NCBI GenBank assembly: GCA_026390115.1
Contig: JAPLGO010000003.1
Location: 62,001-126,000 of the forward strand
Direction of reading: 5' to 3'
DNA from: Campylobacterales bacterium
GTDB lineage: Bacteria > Campylobacterota > Campylobacteria > Campylobacterales > Sulfurimonadaceae
Length of the DNA: 64,000 nucleotides
Below, in pieces: positions 1 to 7,442 of this stretch. The first letter of the stretch is position 1. Every line of letters starts with the position of its first letter. Made by a program: the position numbers and the translations under genes. The notes under the pieces were generated by a model. That model had not been told where the DNA came from. It saw only the letters and a program-made list of their open reading frames with translations, and ran no database searches.

Positions 1-975
1 GAAAGGGAGCAGCTTTTAGGAAAAAAGATGTCGGATTTTGTTTTTAGGGAGGATCAAGATATTTTTTATCTGCATCAGCAAAAAATTCTTGAATTAAGTG
101 AGCCGCAGACATGCGAGCTTCGCATTGCAAAAAGCGATGGTTTACCTGTTTGGATGAATATATCTGCTACTGCAAGCCATGATAAGAGAGGAAATCGTAT
201 TTATCACTTAGTCTTTAATAATATAGATGAGCGAAAAATGATAGAAGAGAGGCTAAAAAATAAAGAGAAGATGCTCCTTGTGCAGTCGCGATACGCCGCC
301 ATGGGAGAGATGATTTCGATGATAGCGCATCAGTGGAGACAGCCTCTGAATATTATCGGGTTGGCAACTGCCAACATGAAAACAAAACAGATGCTTCACA
401 TGCTTGATGAAGCATCCATGGATGAAAATACGGAGATTATTACCGAAAATATAGCTTTTATGTCGGACACTATTGACGATTTCAGAAATTTTTTCAAGCC
501 CGATGCCCCAAAGGAACCTGTAACCATTGAAGAGGTTATAACTATTGCTTTAAAGGTTATAGGTCAAAGCTTGGTAGCCAATAATATTACATTCGCTGTT
601 CACAATAACAGTAAAACTTCTCTTCTCATGCACAAAAATTCATTGGTTCAGGTCTTGCTGAATATTATTGGAAATGCAAAAGATGAGCTTATATTTAAAA
701 AAGTGGAATCGGCTGTAATTGATATAACCGTGAATGAAACAGAAGACAAAATTGCCATCACTGTGTGCGATAACGCGGGCGGAATACCAAATGAGATAAT
801 GGAAAAAATTAATCAGCCCTATTTTACAACCAAAAAAATATATGGCACAGGATTAGGCTTGTACATCTCTCAAACAATTATAGAGAAACATTTTTTCGGA
901 ACCTTGACTTGGTATAACAAGCATAGCGGTGCATGTTTTGTAATAACTTTAAATAAAAAAGAGAGAGTAGGGTGA
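1..975 (+). CDS. PAS-domain sensor histidine kinase, 5' end outside window
   Basis: The reading frame is open back to base 1, so the gene begins upstream. The visible part starts in a PAS-like fold (roughly the first 80 codons) and passes a short helical linker ending in ERLKNKEKMLLVQSR. The dimerisation/phosphoacceptor box is MIAHQWRQPLN, a variant common in Campylobacterota kinases. The ATPase domain follows with an N box (NIIGNAKDEL), a G1 box (DNAGGIP), an F box (YFTTKK) and a G2 box (GTGLGLYIS), so it looks catalytically complete. No transmembrane segment is visible in this part. No response regulator lies downstream, so the partner is upstream or elsewhere. The signal sensed cannot be read from the sequence. 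Confidence 0.9.
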   Translation, partial: EREQLLGKKMSDFVFREDQDIFYLHQQKILELSEPQTCELRIAKSDGLPVWMNISATASHDKRGNRIYHLVFNNIDERKMIEERLKNKEKMLLVQSRYAAMGEMISMIAHQWRQPLNIIGLATANMKTKQMLHMLDEASMDENTEIITENIAFMSDTIDDFRNFFKPDAPKEPVTIEEVITIALKVIGQSLVANNITFAVHNNSKTSLLMHKNSLVQVLLNIIGNAKDELIFKKVESAVIDITVNETEDKIAITVCDNAGGIPNEIMEKINQPYFTTKKIYGTGLGLYISQTIIEKHFFGTLTWYNKHSGACFVITLNKKERVG

Positions 976-996
976 GAAGTGAGTGATTTGAGAAGA

Positions 997-1024
997 ACTT
1001 CCATAGACAAAAGCCTATAGAAGT
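997..1024. terminator. hairpin after the histidine kinase
   Basis: Arms of 10 positions (ACTTC-ATAG and CTAT-GAAGT, one mismatch) enclose an 8-base loop just after the kinase stop. There is no clear T tract, so function as a terminator is an inference. Confidence 0.35.
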
Positions 1025-1030
1025 AAAGAA

Positions 1031-1105
1031 TCTGCCTCAAAAAGGCAAGCTTTAGTGCCTTAGCGGTTAGCGTAGCAAAATGGACTTGTTCATTTTGCGT
1101 ATAAA
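1031..1105 (+). repeat. intergenic palindrome element, copy 1
   Basis: A small TGCC/GGCA hairpin (1033-1047) is followed by AAGCTTT, then TTAGCGTAG, a 24-base palindrome (1075-1098) and CGTATAA. The palindrome centre is GGACTTGTTC. Its outer arms GCAAAATG/CATTTTGC pair perfectly. The same plan recurs upstream of rpmF, and the palindrome core recurs near 33.4 and 39.8 kb. It lies between two convergent genes, so it may double as a terminator. Confidence 0.6.
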
Positions 1106-1106
1106 A

Positions 1107-1703
1107 TTATAGTGCTTCTGCGTGTGAAGCCAAATATTCAGCAACGCCCTCAGTAGAAGCTTTCATCCCCTCATCCCCTTTTACCCAGCCTGCAGGACAA
1201 ACCTCTCCATGCTCATTTGTAAAAAGCATCGTGTCCACCATACGAATCATCTCATCAATATTTCGCCCAAGCGGTAAATCATTTACCACTGCATGACGCA
1301 CTGTACCGTCCGCATCAATCAAAAATGAACCGCGAAGAGCAACAGAATTATCAAAAAGTACATCATAATCTTTTGAAATTTGTTTTGTTAAATCTGCAAC
1401 TAAAGGAAACTTGACTCTGCCGATACCGCCCTGATTTACAGGAGTCTCTCTCCAAGCAAAGTGTGAAAATTGACTGTCAACTGAAACACCGATTACATTC
1501 ACTCCACGGCTTGTAAACTCTTCAATTCTGTGAGAAAAAGCAATAATTTCAGAGGGACAAACAAAAGTAAAATCAAGTGGATAGAAGAATAAAACCGCAC
1601 CTTTTGTGCCTAAGTTTTTGTAAAGATTGAAATTTCCAACGATTGAACCATCTGCTAAAACTGCTGTTGCCGTGAAATCCGGAGCTTTATTTGTTACTAA
1701 CAT
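1107..1703 (-). CDS. ahpC: typical 2-Cys peroxiredoxin (AhpC/TsaA)
   Basis: A 198-residue thiol peroxidase that reduces hydrogen and alkyl peroxides in the cytoplasm. The peroxidatic cysteine is Cys49 in FVCPSE and the resolving cysteine is Cys169 in EVCPAGW, the arrangement of the Prx1/AhpC group. A GGIG loop is present at 92-95, but the C-terminal YF motif of overoxidation-sensitive enzymes is missing, so a peroxide-robust form is expected. AAGGAAAT precedes the ATG. No ahpF is nearby; in this phylum the electrons usually come from thioredoxin (family knowledge). In C. jejuni ahpC is divergent from fdxA; here metK has come between them. Confidence 0.93.
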   Translation of the reverse strand: MLVTNKAPDFTATAVLADGSIVGNFNLYKNLGTKGAVLFFYPLDFTFVCPSEIIAFSHRIEEFTSRGVNVIGVSVDSQFSHFAWRETPVNQGGIGRVKFPLVADLTKQISKDYDVLFDNSVALRGSFLIDADGTVRHAVVNDLPLGRNIDEMIRMVDTMLFTNEHGEVCPAGWVKGDEGMKASTEGVAEYLASHAEAL

Positions 1704-1792
1704 AGTATTTCCTTGTGTTTTTTTATTTGCAGAATTTTAACTAAAAAAGAATTAATCAAACTCAAAAAAATAAATAAGTGGATTAATTTAAG

Positions 1793-1846
1793 GATAATTT
1801 TTATCTTTTAAAAAATAAAGATATTTTTATACAAATAAGATATAAT
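1793..1846. promoter_or_regulatory. divergent ahpC/metK control region
   Basis: GATAATTTTTATC (1793-1805) is an inverted repeat (GATAA/TTATC) of the Fur/PerR half-site type, placed where it could act on ahpC. TATAAT at 1841-1846 is a good -10 box for metK. No -35 box is recognisable, which is usual for Campylobacterota promoters; instead the upstream DNA has phased A/T runs. The PerR/Fur reading is a guess from the half-site alone. Confidence 0.3.
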
Positions 1847-1894
1847 TTTCACGATTTATGGGGCTGGACTCTGTACTTCAATAAGGAAAAATCG

Positions 1895-3070
1895 ATGACA
1901 AAAGAAGCAAAAGCTCTCAAAGAGCATATATTCACTTCAGAGTCTGTAACAGAAGGGCACCCTGATAAGATGGCAGATCAAATCAGTGATGCAATTCTGG
2001 ATTATATTATTGAACGAGATACTACTGCGCATGTAGCGTGCGAAACATTAGTATCAAATGGTTTTTGTATAATTGCAGGCGAACTGAAAACAACGGCGTA
2101 CGCGCCAATGCAAGAGATAGTTCGCAAAGTTGTTCAAGAGATAGGTTATACAGATGCAACCTATGGTTTTGATTACCGTTCATGTGCGGTCTTAAATGCT
2201 ATAGGCGAACAATCACCGGACATAAATCAGGGTGTTTCTCAAGCAGACGGTGAAATCGGAGCAGGGGATCAGGGCTTAATGTTCGGTTATGCATGCCGAG
2301 AAACAGATGTTTTGATGCCTCTTCCTATTTATCTGGCGCATAAACTGACAAGAAGATTGGCTGAAGTTCGTAAAGATGGAATTATTCCTTATCTTCGACC
2401 AGACGGAAAAGCACAGATTAGTGTTAAATATATTGGCGACAAACCTGTTTCGGTTGAGACAGTAGTTATCTCTACGCAACATGCGCCTGATGTTTCTCAA
2501 GAAAAAATACATGAAGATGTTATCAAAGAGGTTATCAGACATGTTATTCCTGCAGAGATGATGAACGAGAGTACAGTTTTTCACATCAATCCGACAGGAA
2601 AATTTGTAATTGGCGGACCGCAAGGCGATGCGGGACTAACGGGACGAAAAATTATAGTGGATACTTACGGCGGAAGCTGCCCGCATGGCGGAGGTGCGTT
2701 TAGCGGAAAAGATCCGACCAAAGTGGATAGAAGTGCGGCGTATGCGGCGAGATGGGTGGCTAAAAATTTGGTAGCTTCAGGCGCCTGTGATAAAGCTACT
2801 ATTCAAGTTGCTTATGCGATTGGCGTTATTCAACCGGTTTCTATTATGGTAGATACGCATGGAACAGGTAAAGTAGATGAGGCAAAAATTGAAGCATGTG
2901 TGAAAGAGCTTTTTGATCTCTCTCCAAAAGGAATCATTGTGGCCCTTGATTTATTGCGCCCGATTTATAGGCTAACCTCTGCTTATGGTCATTTTGGAAG
3001 AGAGGAAGCATCTTTCACGTGGGAGAAAACAAATAGAGTGGATGAGATAAGAGAATATCTAGGGCTTTAA
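1895..3070 (+). CDS. metK: S-adenosylmethionine synthetase
   Basis: Makes S-adenosylmethionine from methionine and ATP in the cytoplasm. The 391-residue length is normal for the family. Signature segments are all present: [10 protein letters not shown] near residue 20 (catalytic His22), GAGDQG at 122-127 (adenosine binding), and [21 protein letters not shown] in the third domain (phosphate loop). AAGGA sits at the usual distance before the ATG. The gene stands alone between ahpC and fdxA. SAM made here would serve several enzymes in the window: MiaB, RimO and the surface-polysaccharide methyltransferase. Confidence 0.97.
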   Translation: MTKEAKALKEHIFTSESVTEGHPDKMADQISDAILDYIIERDTTAHVACETLVSNGFCIIAGELKTTAYAPMQEIVRKVVQEIGYTDATYGFDYRSCAVLNAIGEQSPDINQGVSQADGEIGAGDQGLMFGYACRETDVLMPLPIYLAHKLTRRLAEVRKDGIIPYLRPDGKAQISVKYIGDKPVSVETVVISTQHAPDVSQEKIHEDVIKEVIRHVIPAEMMNESTVFHINPTGKFVIGGPQGDAGLTGRKIIVDTYGGSCPHGGGAFSGKDPTKVDRSAAYAARWVAKNLVASGACDKATIQVAYAIGVIQPVSIMVDTHGTGKVDEAKIEACVKELFDLSPKGIIVALDLLRPIYRLTSAYGHFGREEASFTWEKTNRVDEIREYLGL

Positions 3071-3071
3071 T

Positions 3072-3092
3072 CTGCCGACTTCTTTATGGCAG
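3072..3092 (+). terminator. weak hairpin after metK
   Basis: CTGCC and GGCAG enclose an 11-base loop directly after the metK stop, followed by TTTATTC. The short stem makes this only a possible terminator. Confidence 0.35.
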
Positions 3093-3193
3093 TTTATTCG
3101 CTATTTAGAAGTTTGTTTTGTGCATAAGAAAAGTAACTATTTTGCAGAAAATTGTTCTTTAAAATCGTTTTTTAGCTCTCTTTAAAAATCTTT

Positions 3194-3202
3194 TGTTATA
3201 GT
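3194..3202 (+). promoter_or_regulatory. extended -10 promoter for the ferredoxin gene
   Basis: TGTTATAGT is an extended -10 (TGn plus TATAGT) 27 bases before the ATG, which itself follows an ATAGGAGA ribosome site. No -35 box is visible. Confidence 0.45.
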
Positions 3203-3228
3203 TATCTAAATTTAAATAGGAGAAAATA

Positions 3229-3513
3229 ATGGCAGTACATATTAGTGACACATGTATCAACTGCGGTGCTTGTATTGATGAGTGCCCAGTAGAAGCAATC
3301 GTAGATGAGGATGATAATCCGACGGGCGAAGAGATATACTATGTTTATAATGATAAATGCGTAGAGTGTGTTGGTCATCATGATGAACCTGCGTGTGCTA
3401 CGGCATGTCCTACAGAAGGTTGTATAACTTGGGATGCAATCGGTGCCAGTCCATCACACCGTGAAGATATTACAGACGAACAACGCGCGAATAAAGTGCC
3501 TGTTGTAGATTAA
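3229..3513 (+). CDS. fdxA: 2[4Fe-4S] ferredoxin, Allochromatium type
   Basis: A small cytoplasmic electron carrier of 94 residues with two [4Fe-4S] clusters. The first motif is Cys9, Cys12, Cys15, then Cys19-Pro. The second is Cys44, Cys47, Cys56, Cys60-Pro, with the eight-residue insert between the second and third cysteines that marks the low-potential Alvin group. An extra Cys65 follows, as in that group. The clusters are made by 9/12/15+60 and 44/47/56+19 (family rule). The tail is acidic. The symbol rests on C. jejuni synteny, where fdxA sits between ahpC and ndk. Confidence 0.85.
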   Translation: MAVHISDTCINCGACIDECPVEAIVDEDDNPTGEEIYYVYNDKCVECVGHHDEPACATACPTEGCITWDAIGASPSHREDITDEQRANKVPVVD

Positions 3514-3522
3514 TTTTCTTCC

Positions 3523-3549
3523 TGCAAAGTACTTTATTAGTACTTTGCA
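3523..3549 (+). terminator. fdxA terminator
   Basis: A perfect 11-bp stem (TGCAAAGTACT / AGTACTTTGCA) with a TTATT loop, followed within a few bases by a T run. It separates fdxA from ndk. Confidence 0.75.
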
Positions 3550-3643
3550 AACCAATTTTTTAGAAAATCCCCCGCATTTAAACTCAAATAAGTTAAACTT
3601 TCGATATGCTTCCGCTCTAATTTTATATTTTACAGGAGATTTG

Positions 3644-4057
3644 ATGGAACGAACACTATCAATAATTAAACCAGATGCAGTTGCTAAAGGTTTTATAGGC
3701 AAAATTTTAGATCGTTTTGAGACGGATGGTCTTAAGATAGCGGCAACAAGAAAACTTCAACTTTCTCGTGCAGAGGCAGAAGCTTTTTATGCTGTTCACT
3801 CTGAGAGACCTTTTTTCAACGATTTAGTTGATTTTATGATTAGCGGTCCGGTAGTTGTTTCAGTTTTGGTTGGTGAAAATGCTATGGCAAGAAACCGTGA
3901 CCTTATGGGAGCTACTAACCCTAAAGAGGCTGAAGCTGGCACAATCCGTGCAGATTTTGCTGAAAATATAGATGCAAACGCAGTTCATGGAAGCGATTCT
4001 GTTGAAAATGCAGCTGTTGAAATTGCATTCTTTTTCTCAGAGAGAGAAATTTCGTAA
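3644..4057 (+). CDS. ndk: nucleoside diphosphate kinase
   Basis: Balances nucleoside triphosphate pools by moving the gamma phosphate through a phosphohistidine. The catalytic residue is His115 in NAVHGSDS; Lys9, Tyr49, Arg102 and Asn112 match other active-site positions. The frame is open further upstream, but ATG at 3644 is chosen because AGGAG lies 7 bases before it and the resulting 137 residues are the standard length. It heads a run of closely spaced genes with yceD, rpmF, plsX and fabH. Confidence 0.96.
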   Translation: MERTLSIIKPDAVAKGFIGKILDRFETDGLKIAATRKLQLSRAEAEAFYAVHSERPFFNDLVDFMISGPVVVSVLVGENAMARNRDLMGATNPKEAEAGTIRADFAENIDANAVHGSDSVENAAVEIAFFFSEREIS

Positions 4058-4064
4058 GTAAATA

Positions 4065-4424
4065 ATGAAAGTAGCACTAAGAAAAATAACAAGCACACCA
4101 TTAGATTTTGATATAAAATCTAATGAAATAACTTTTAAAGGTTATTTAGAGTATCATTCCGGCAAATTAATTTTGCTCAAAGCAAGATTAAATGGTTTGC
4201 TTGACATTCAGTGTAATCAGTGTGGTGAAGATTTCAAGTTGCCGGTAGATGAAGAGGTAGAAATATTTATCTCCGATGGCATCTATGAGGATAGCGAAGA
4301 TATCGAACTTGACGTAGTAGAATCATTAGATTCTATGGCTGATTTAGATGAAATTCTAAACTCTGAGCTTGAGCTTATAAAAAGTGATTATCATTGTTGC
4401 GACAATTGTGAAGATTCTAGATAA
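4065..4424 (+). CDS. yceD: YceD/DUF177 family protein
   Basis: A 119-residue protein of the DUF177 family, which is almost always encoded just before rpmF and has been linked to 23S rRNA accumulation (family knowledge). Visible features are a central CNQC pair (Cys50, Cys53), a strongly acidic middle (DGIYEDSEDIELDVVE), and a C-terminal HCCDNC cluster (Cys111, 112, 115). The two cysteine groups could together hold a zinc ion; this is inference. It starts seven bases after ndk and is separated from rpmF by the structured leader described below. Confidence 0.85.
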   Translation: MKVALRKITSTPLDFDIKSNEITFKGYLEYHSGKLILLKARLNGLLDIQCNQCGEDFKLPVDEEVEIFISDGIYEDSEDIELDVVESLDSMADLDEILNSELELIKSDYHCCDNCEDSR

Positions 4425-4471
4425 AAAAGTTAAAGTGAGCTGAAGAATTAAAAATTTTAGTTCATAAACTC

Positions 4472-4592
4472 TGTCTCGAAAGAGACAAGCTTTTACAAGA
4501 AATCACTAAATGATTTCTTTGCATTGGATTTTAAATTAGAAGTAACCGAAGCAGTTTTAGCGTAGAAAAAAGAACATGTTCTTTTTTCGTAT
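4472..4592 (+). repeat. intergenic palindrome element, copy 2, in the rpmF leader
   Basis: Three stacked hairpins lie in the 192 bases between yceD and rpmF. TGTCTC-GAAA-GAGACA (4472-4487) has a GAAA tetraloop. AAGAAATCA/TGATTTCTT (4497-4519) has a 5-base loop. A perfect 24-base palindrome (4565-4588) is centred on GAACATGTTC. The blocks GACAAGCTTT and TTTTAGCGTAG, and the right flank CGTAT, match copy 1 at 1031-1105. Because it lies in the transcribed leader of rpmF-plsX-fabH it may affect expression. Confidence 0.6.
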
Positions 4593-4616
4593 TAATTAAA
4601 TGAAAGGATATAGATT

Positions 4617-4766
4617 ATGGCAGTACCTAAAAGAAGAGTATCTCACTCTCGCTCAGCTAAAAGAAGAACTCACTACAAAATTACTTTAGCTAAACCAATT
4701 AAAGATAAAGATGGAACTTATAAGCTTCCACACCATATCAACCCAGTAACTGGTGAGTATAAATAG
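4617..4766 (+). CDS. rpmF: 50S ribosomal protein L32
   Basis: A 49-residue ribosomal protein beginning [19 protein letters not shown], the standard L32 N-terminus. It lacks the four zinc-binding cysteines of the C+ form, so it is the zinc-independent type. GAAAGGATA precedes the ATG. The stop is three bases before plsX, so the two are co-translated. It belongs to the conserved yceD-rpmF-plsX-fabH set that links ribosome and lipid synthesis in many bacteria. Confidence 0.96.
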   Translation: MAVPKRRVSHSRSAKRRTHYKITLAKPIKDKDGTYKLPHHINPVTGEYK

Positions 4767-4769
4767 TCA

Positions 4770-5768
4770 ATGGTCAAGATTGCTATTGACGCAATGGGCG
4801 GGGACTTTGGTCCCGAGCCGATTATTAAGGGCTGTATTGCTGCACTCAAAACAAAATCTTTTGAGCCTATTCTTGTAGGTAAATCGTCAGAAATTTTACC
4901 TCTGTTACCAAAGCGTTATAGAGGTAAGATTTTAATTGTTGAGGCGGATGATGTTATCTCTATGCATGAGGCAGCAACCGAAGCAGTGAAAAGAAAAGAA
5001 AGCAGTATATATAAAGCTGTTGAATTAGTTAAAGATGGTAAAGCAGATGGCGTCGTATCGGCTGGACATAGCGGTGCTACAATGGCATTAGCGACTCTTA
5101 GATTGGGTCGTCTTGCAGGTGTTTCAAGACCTGCTCTCGTTACTCTAATGCCTACAAAAACTGGTCGTCGTTCTGTTGTTCTGGATGTTGGAGCAAATGT
5201 TGACTCCAAGCCTGAACATTTAGTAGAATTTGCCGTAATGGGTGGATGCTACGCAGAAGATGTTTTAAAAATTCAAAATCCATCAATCGGGCTTTTGGCA
5301 AATGGAGAAGAGGATTCAAAGGGTAATGAAGTAACAAAGGCAGCTTTTAAATTACTAAAAGGCTATAGAGGCTTTAAGGGAAATGTTGAAGGCGGAGATA
5401 TCTTTAACGGAAGTTGCGATGTTATTACCTGTGATGGATTTATTGGAAATTTAGTTCTAAAAACAAGCGAAGGCGTTGCATCTACGATAAGTCAGCTCAT
5501 TAAAGATTATATTAGAAAATCACCCATCGCAATTACAGGAGCTCTTTTGATGAGAAAAGTTTTTAAGCTTCTTAAAAAAGAGATAGATTATGCTGAAATT
5601 GGTGGTGCTCCACTTATCGGCATTAAGGGTTGCGCTATTGTAAGTCACGGTAAAAGTGATGCAAGGGCTATAGAAAATGCTATCTATCAAGCTATAAAAT
5701 ATGTAGATACGGGTGTAAATGAACATATTATTTCAAGACTTGCAGTAATAAAGCAAAAGGAAGTTTAA
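4770..5768 (+). CDS. plsX: phosphate acyltransferase PlsX
   Basis: Converts acyl-ACP to acyl-phosphate, the acyl donor for PlsY in phospholipid synthesis; a peripheral membrane enzyme. The 332 residues open with the family signature [17 protein letters not shown]. Later segments [24 protein letters not shown] and [15 protein letters not shown] are all PlsX-like. It starts three bases after rpmF, and its stop shares one base with the fabH start. Confidence 0.96.
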   Translation: MVKIAIDAMGGDFGPEPIIKGCIAALKTKSFEPILVGKSSEILPLLPKRYRGKILIVEADDVISMHEAATEAVKRKESSIYKAVELVKDGKADGVVSAGHSGATMALATLRLGRLAGVSRPALVTLMPTKTGRRSVVLDVGANVDSKPEHLVEFAVMGGCYAEDVLKIQNPSIGLLANGEEDSKGNEVTKAAFKLLKGYRGFKGNVEGGDIFNGSCDVITCDGFIGNLVLKTSEGVASTISQLIKDYIRKSPIAITGALLMRKVFKLLKKEIDYAEIGGAPLIGIKGCAIVSHGKSDARAIENAIYQAIKYVDTGVNEHIISRLAVIKQKEV

Positions 5769-6769
5769 TGGCCTACGCAGCTTTTCGTTCTATAGGTGCT
5801 TATGCTCCGCAGAAGATATTAACAAATGAAGATTTATCTAAGATGGTTGATACTACTGATGAATGGATTACGAAAAGAACGGGTATTAAAGAGAGACATA
5901 TTGCTGCAACAAATGAAACAACGAGTGATATGGGTGTTGAAGCTGCAAAAAAAGCTATAGAGCGAAGCGGCATAAATAGATCTGAGATAGACATGGTAAT
6001 TTGTGCCACTATTTCTCCTGATTATTTTTGTATGCCATCTACTGCAACAATAATTGCAAATAAACTCTCCCTTGAGCATGTAACTGCATTTGACATCTCT
6101 GCTGCATGTACAGGTTTTGTTTATATCCTCTCAATAGCTAAAGCATTTATAGAATCTGGCATGAAAAAAAATATTCTTATTATTGGAGCAGAAAAGCTCT
6201 CTGCTATTACAGACTACACAGACAGGGGAACCTGCATACTTTTTGGTGACGGTGCCGGTGCTGCAATAATTAGTGCAACCGATAACAAAGATGAGGCTAT
6301 CATAGATATTCATACAGGTTCTGACGGCACCTATGCAGATTTACTTATGACTCCTAATGGCGGCAGCGGTTCGATTCATGACTCTATAGACCAAGAGTCA
6401 AAAGCATGTTTTATGCAGATGAAGGGAAATGAAACATTTAAAGTCGCAGTAAGAACTTTGACAAAAGATGTTGTTGAGATATTAGAAACAAATAGTATTG
6501 AGAGTTCGCAAATTACCCATTTTATTCCGCATCAGGCAAATCTTAGAATTATAAAAGCTGTTGGTGAAGCACTAAAACTTAATGATAATCAAGTTGTTAT
6601 AACAGTTGAAAAGTATGGAAACACATCAGGTGCTTCTATTCCAATGGCAATAAATGAAATATATGAAAACGGTTCACTAAAAGCCGGTGAGCTAATGCTT
6701 CTTGATGCTTTTGGCGGAGGGCTAACATGGGGTTCTGCGCTAGTTCCATTCTCACCCACTTTAAAATAA
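5768..6769 (+). CDS. fabH: 3-oxoacyl-ACP synthase III
   Basis: Starts fatty-acid synthesis by condensing acetyl-CoA with malonyl-ACP. The 333 residues carry the catalytic triad in the expected order: Cys114 in SAACTGF, a His near 255 in PHQANLRI, and an Asn near 285 in [13 protein letters not shown] at the start couples it to plsX. It is the last gene of the cluster that begins at ndk; fabI, the other fatty-acid gene here, lies 31 kb away in the gap-pgk-tpiA operon. Confidence 0.96.
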   Translation: MAYAAFRSIGAYAPQKILTNEDLSKMVDTTDEWITKRTGIKERHIAATNETTSDMGVEAAKKAIERSGINRSEIDMVICATISPDYFCMPSTATIIANKLSLEHVTAFDISAACTGFVYILSIAKAFIESGMKKNILIIGAEKLSAITDYTDRGTCILFGDGAGAAIISATDNKDEAIIDIHTGSDGTYADLLMTPNGGSGSIHDSIDQESKACFMQMKGNETFKVAVRTLTKDVVEILETNSIESSQITHFIPHQANLRIIKAVGEALKLNDNQVVITVEKYGNTSGASIPMAINEIYENGSLKAGELMLLDAFGGGLTWGSALVPFSPTLK

Positions 6770-6777
6770 CTCTTTTA

Positions 6778-6874
6778 CTCGATTTCTGCGTTGAGTTATA
6801 ATTTATTTTTGTCACATACTAGAGTATGCTCCTCAAAGAAATTATAATTCGCCTTGAACTAGAGCAAAATAGAG
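6778..6874. repeat. 97-base nested inverted repeat after fabH
   Basis: The outer ends are CTCGATTT and AAATAGAG. Inside these, GTTATAATTTATTTTTG faces CAAAGAAATTATAATTC, and the centre is CATACT-AG-AGTATG. The whole segment can fold into one long imperfect hairpin. It follows the fabH stop, so it may work as a terminator, but it is much longer and more ordered than one needs to be. A weaker hairpin (6925-6947) lies between it and the HIT gene. Confidence 0.6.
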
Positions 6875-6953
6875 AATTTTAAAAAGAAGTTTTTTTCTGC
6901 ATAGAATTAATATTCTAATATCGACATGTGAAATTTATTTTTACATGCCATAT

Positions 6954-7346
6954 TTAAACATCCTTGAGAGCTTCTCTTACTTTTTCATAAAACTCATTTT
7001 CATCCGGCAAATCCAACTTAGCTTCTCTTAATTTTTCTCCCCACATGGAGTTTGGAAAGTAGCTGTCATTTTCAAATCTTGCCATTACATGAATATGAAC
7101 TCTCGGGAGCATATTTGCAAATGAAGCCATGTTTATTTTTTTTGGATTGTAATAATTTTTCATCTCGAATTCTATAATGTCATAGACATCCCAAAGTCTT
7201 ACTCTTAAACTCTTTGGCAAATCTCCTAACTCCCTGTAAGGCTCTTTTGTGAAAATTTTTAGCCAAGGAATTTCACTGCTCTCTATCTCTATATATATAT
7301 CATCGTCTTCATAGACTATCATATGTGAAATCTCCATTTTTGACAA
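6954..7346 (-). CDS. HIT-like protein
   Basis: A 130-residue cytoplasmic protein with a short HIT-type histidine motif, VHIHVMARF (residues about 82-90), near a tryptophan-containing segment (NSMWGEKLRE). HIT enzymes hydrolyse nucleotide phosphoramidates or dinucleoside polyphosphates. The usual triad is HxHxH; here the third histidine is replaced by methionine, so the catalytic histidine position needs care. The N-terminal half (YIEIESSEIPWLKIFTKEPYRELGDL) fits a HIT fold. It is transcribed in the same direction as the helicase gene but separated from it by a palindromic terminator. Confidence 0.7.
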   Translation of the reverse strand: MSKMEISHMIVYEDDDIYIEIESSEIPWLKIFTKEPYRELGDLPKSLRVRLWDVYDIIEFEMKNYYNPKKINMASFANMLPRVHIHVMARFENDSYFPNSMWGEKLREAKLDLPDENEFYEKVREALKDV

Positions 7347-7393
7347 TTATAACGAAATTTTTTGTGGTTTGATTAAGTATGTAGAATTGGACT

Positions 7394-7417
7394 GATATGT
7401 GGAAATTTCCACATATC
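7394..7417. terminator. 24-base perfect palindrome between HIT gene and helicase
   Basis: GATATGTGGAAA is followed immediately by its exact reverse complement. It lies just after the helicase stop and before the HIT gene start on the minus strand, consistent with a terminator for the helicase. The lack of a loop means that in RNA a few central bases would open. Confidence 0.55.
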
Positions 7418-7442
7418 ATAGTAAAGTATGAAAGTTTGAGAA

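Noticed and set aside
6371-6380. GGTTCGATTC resembling a tRNA T-arm
   Set aside because: It lies inside fabH in frame, with no acceptor or anticodon arms around it.
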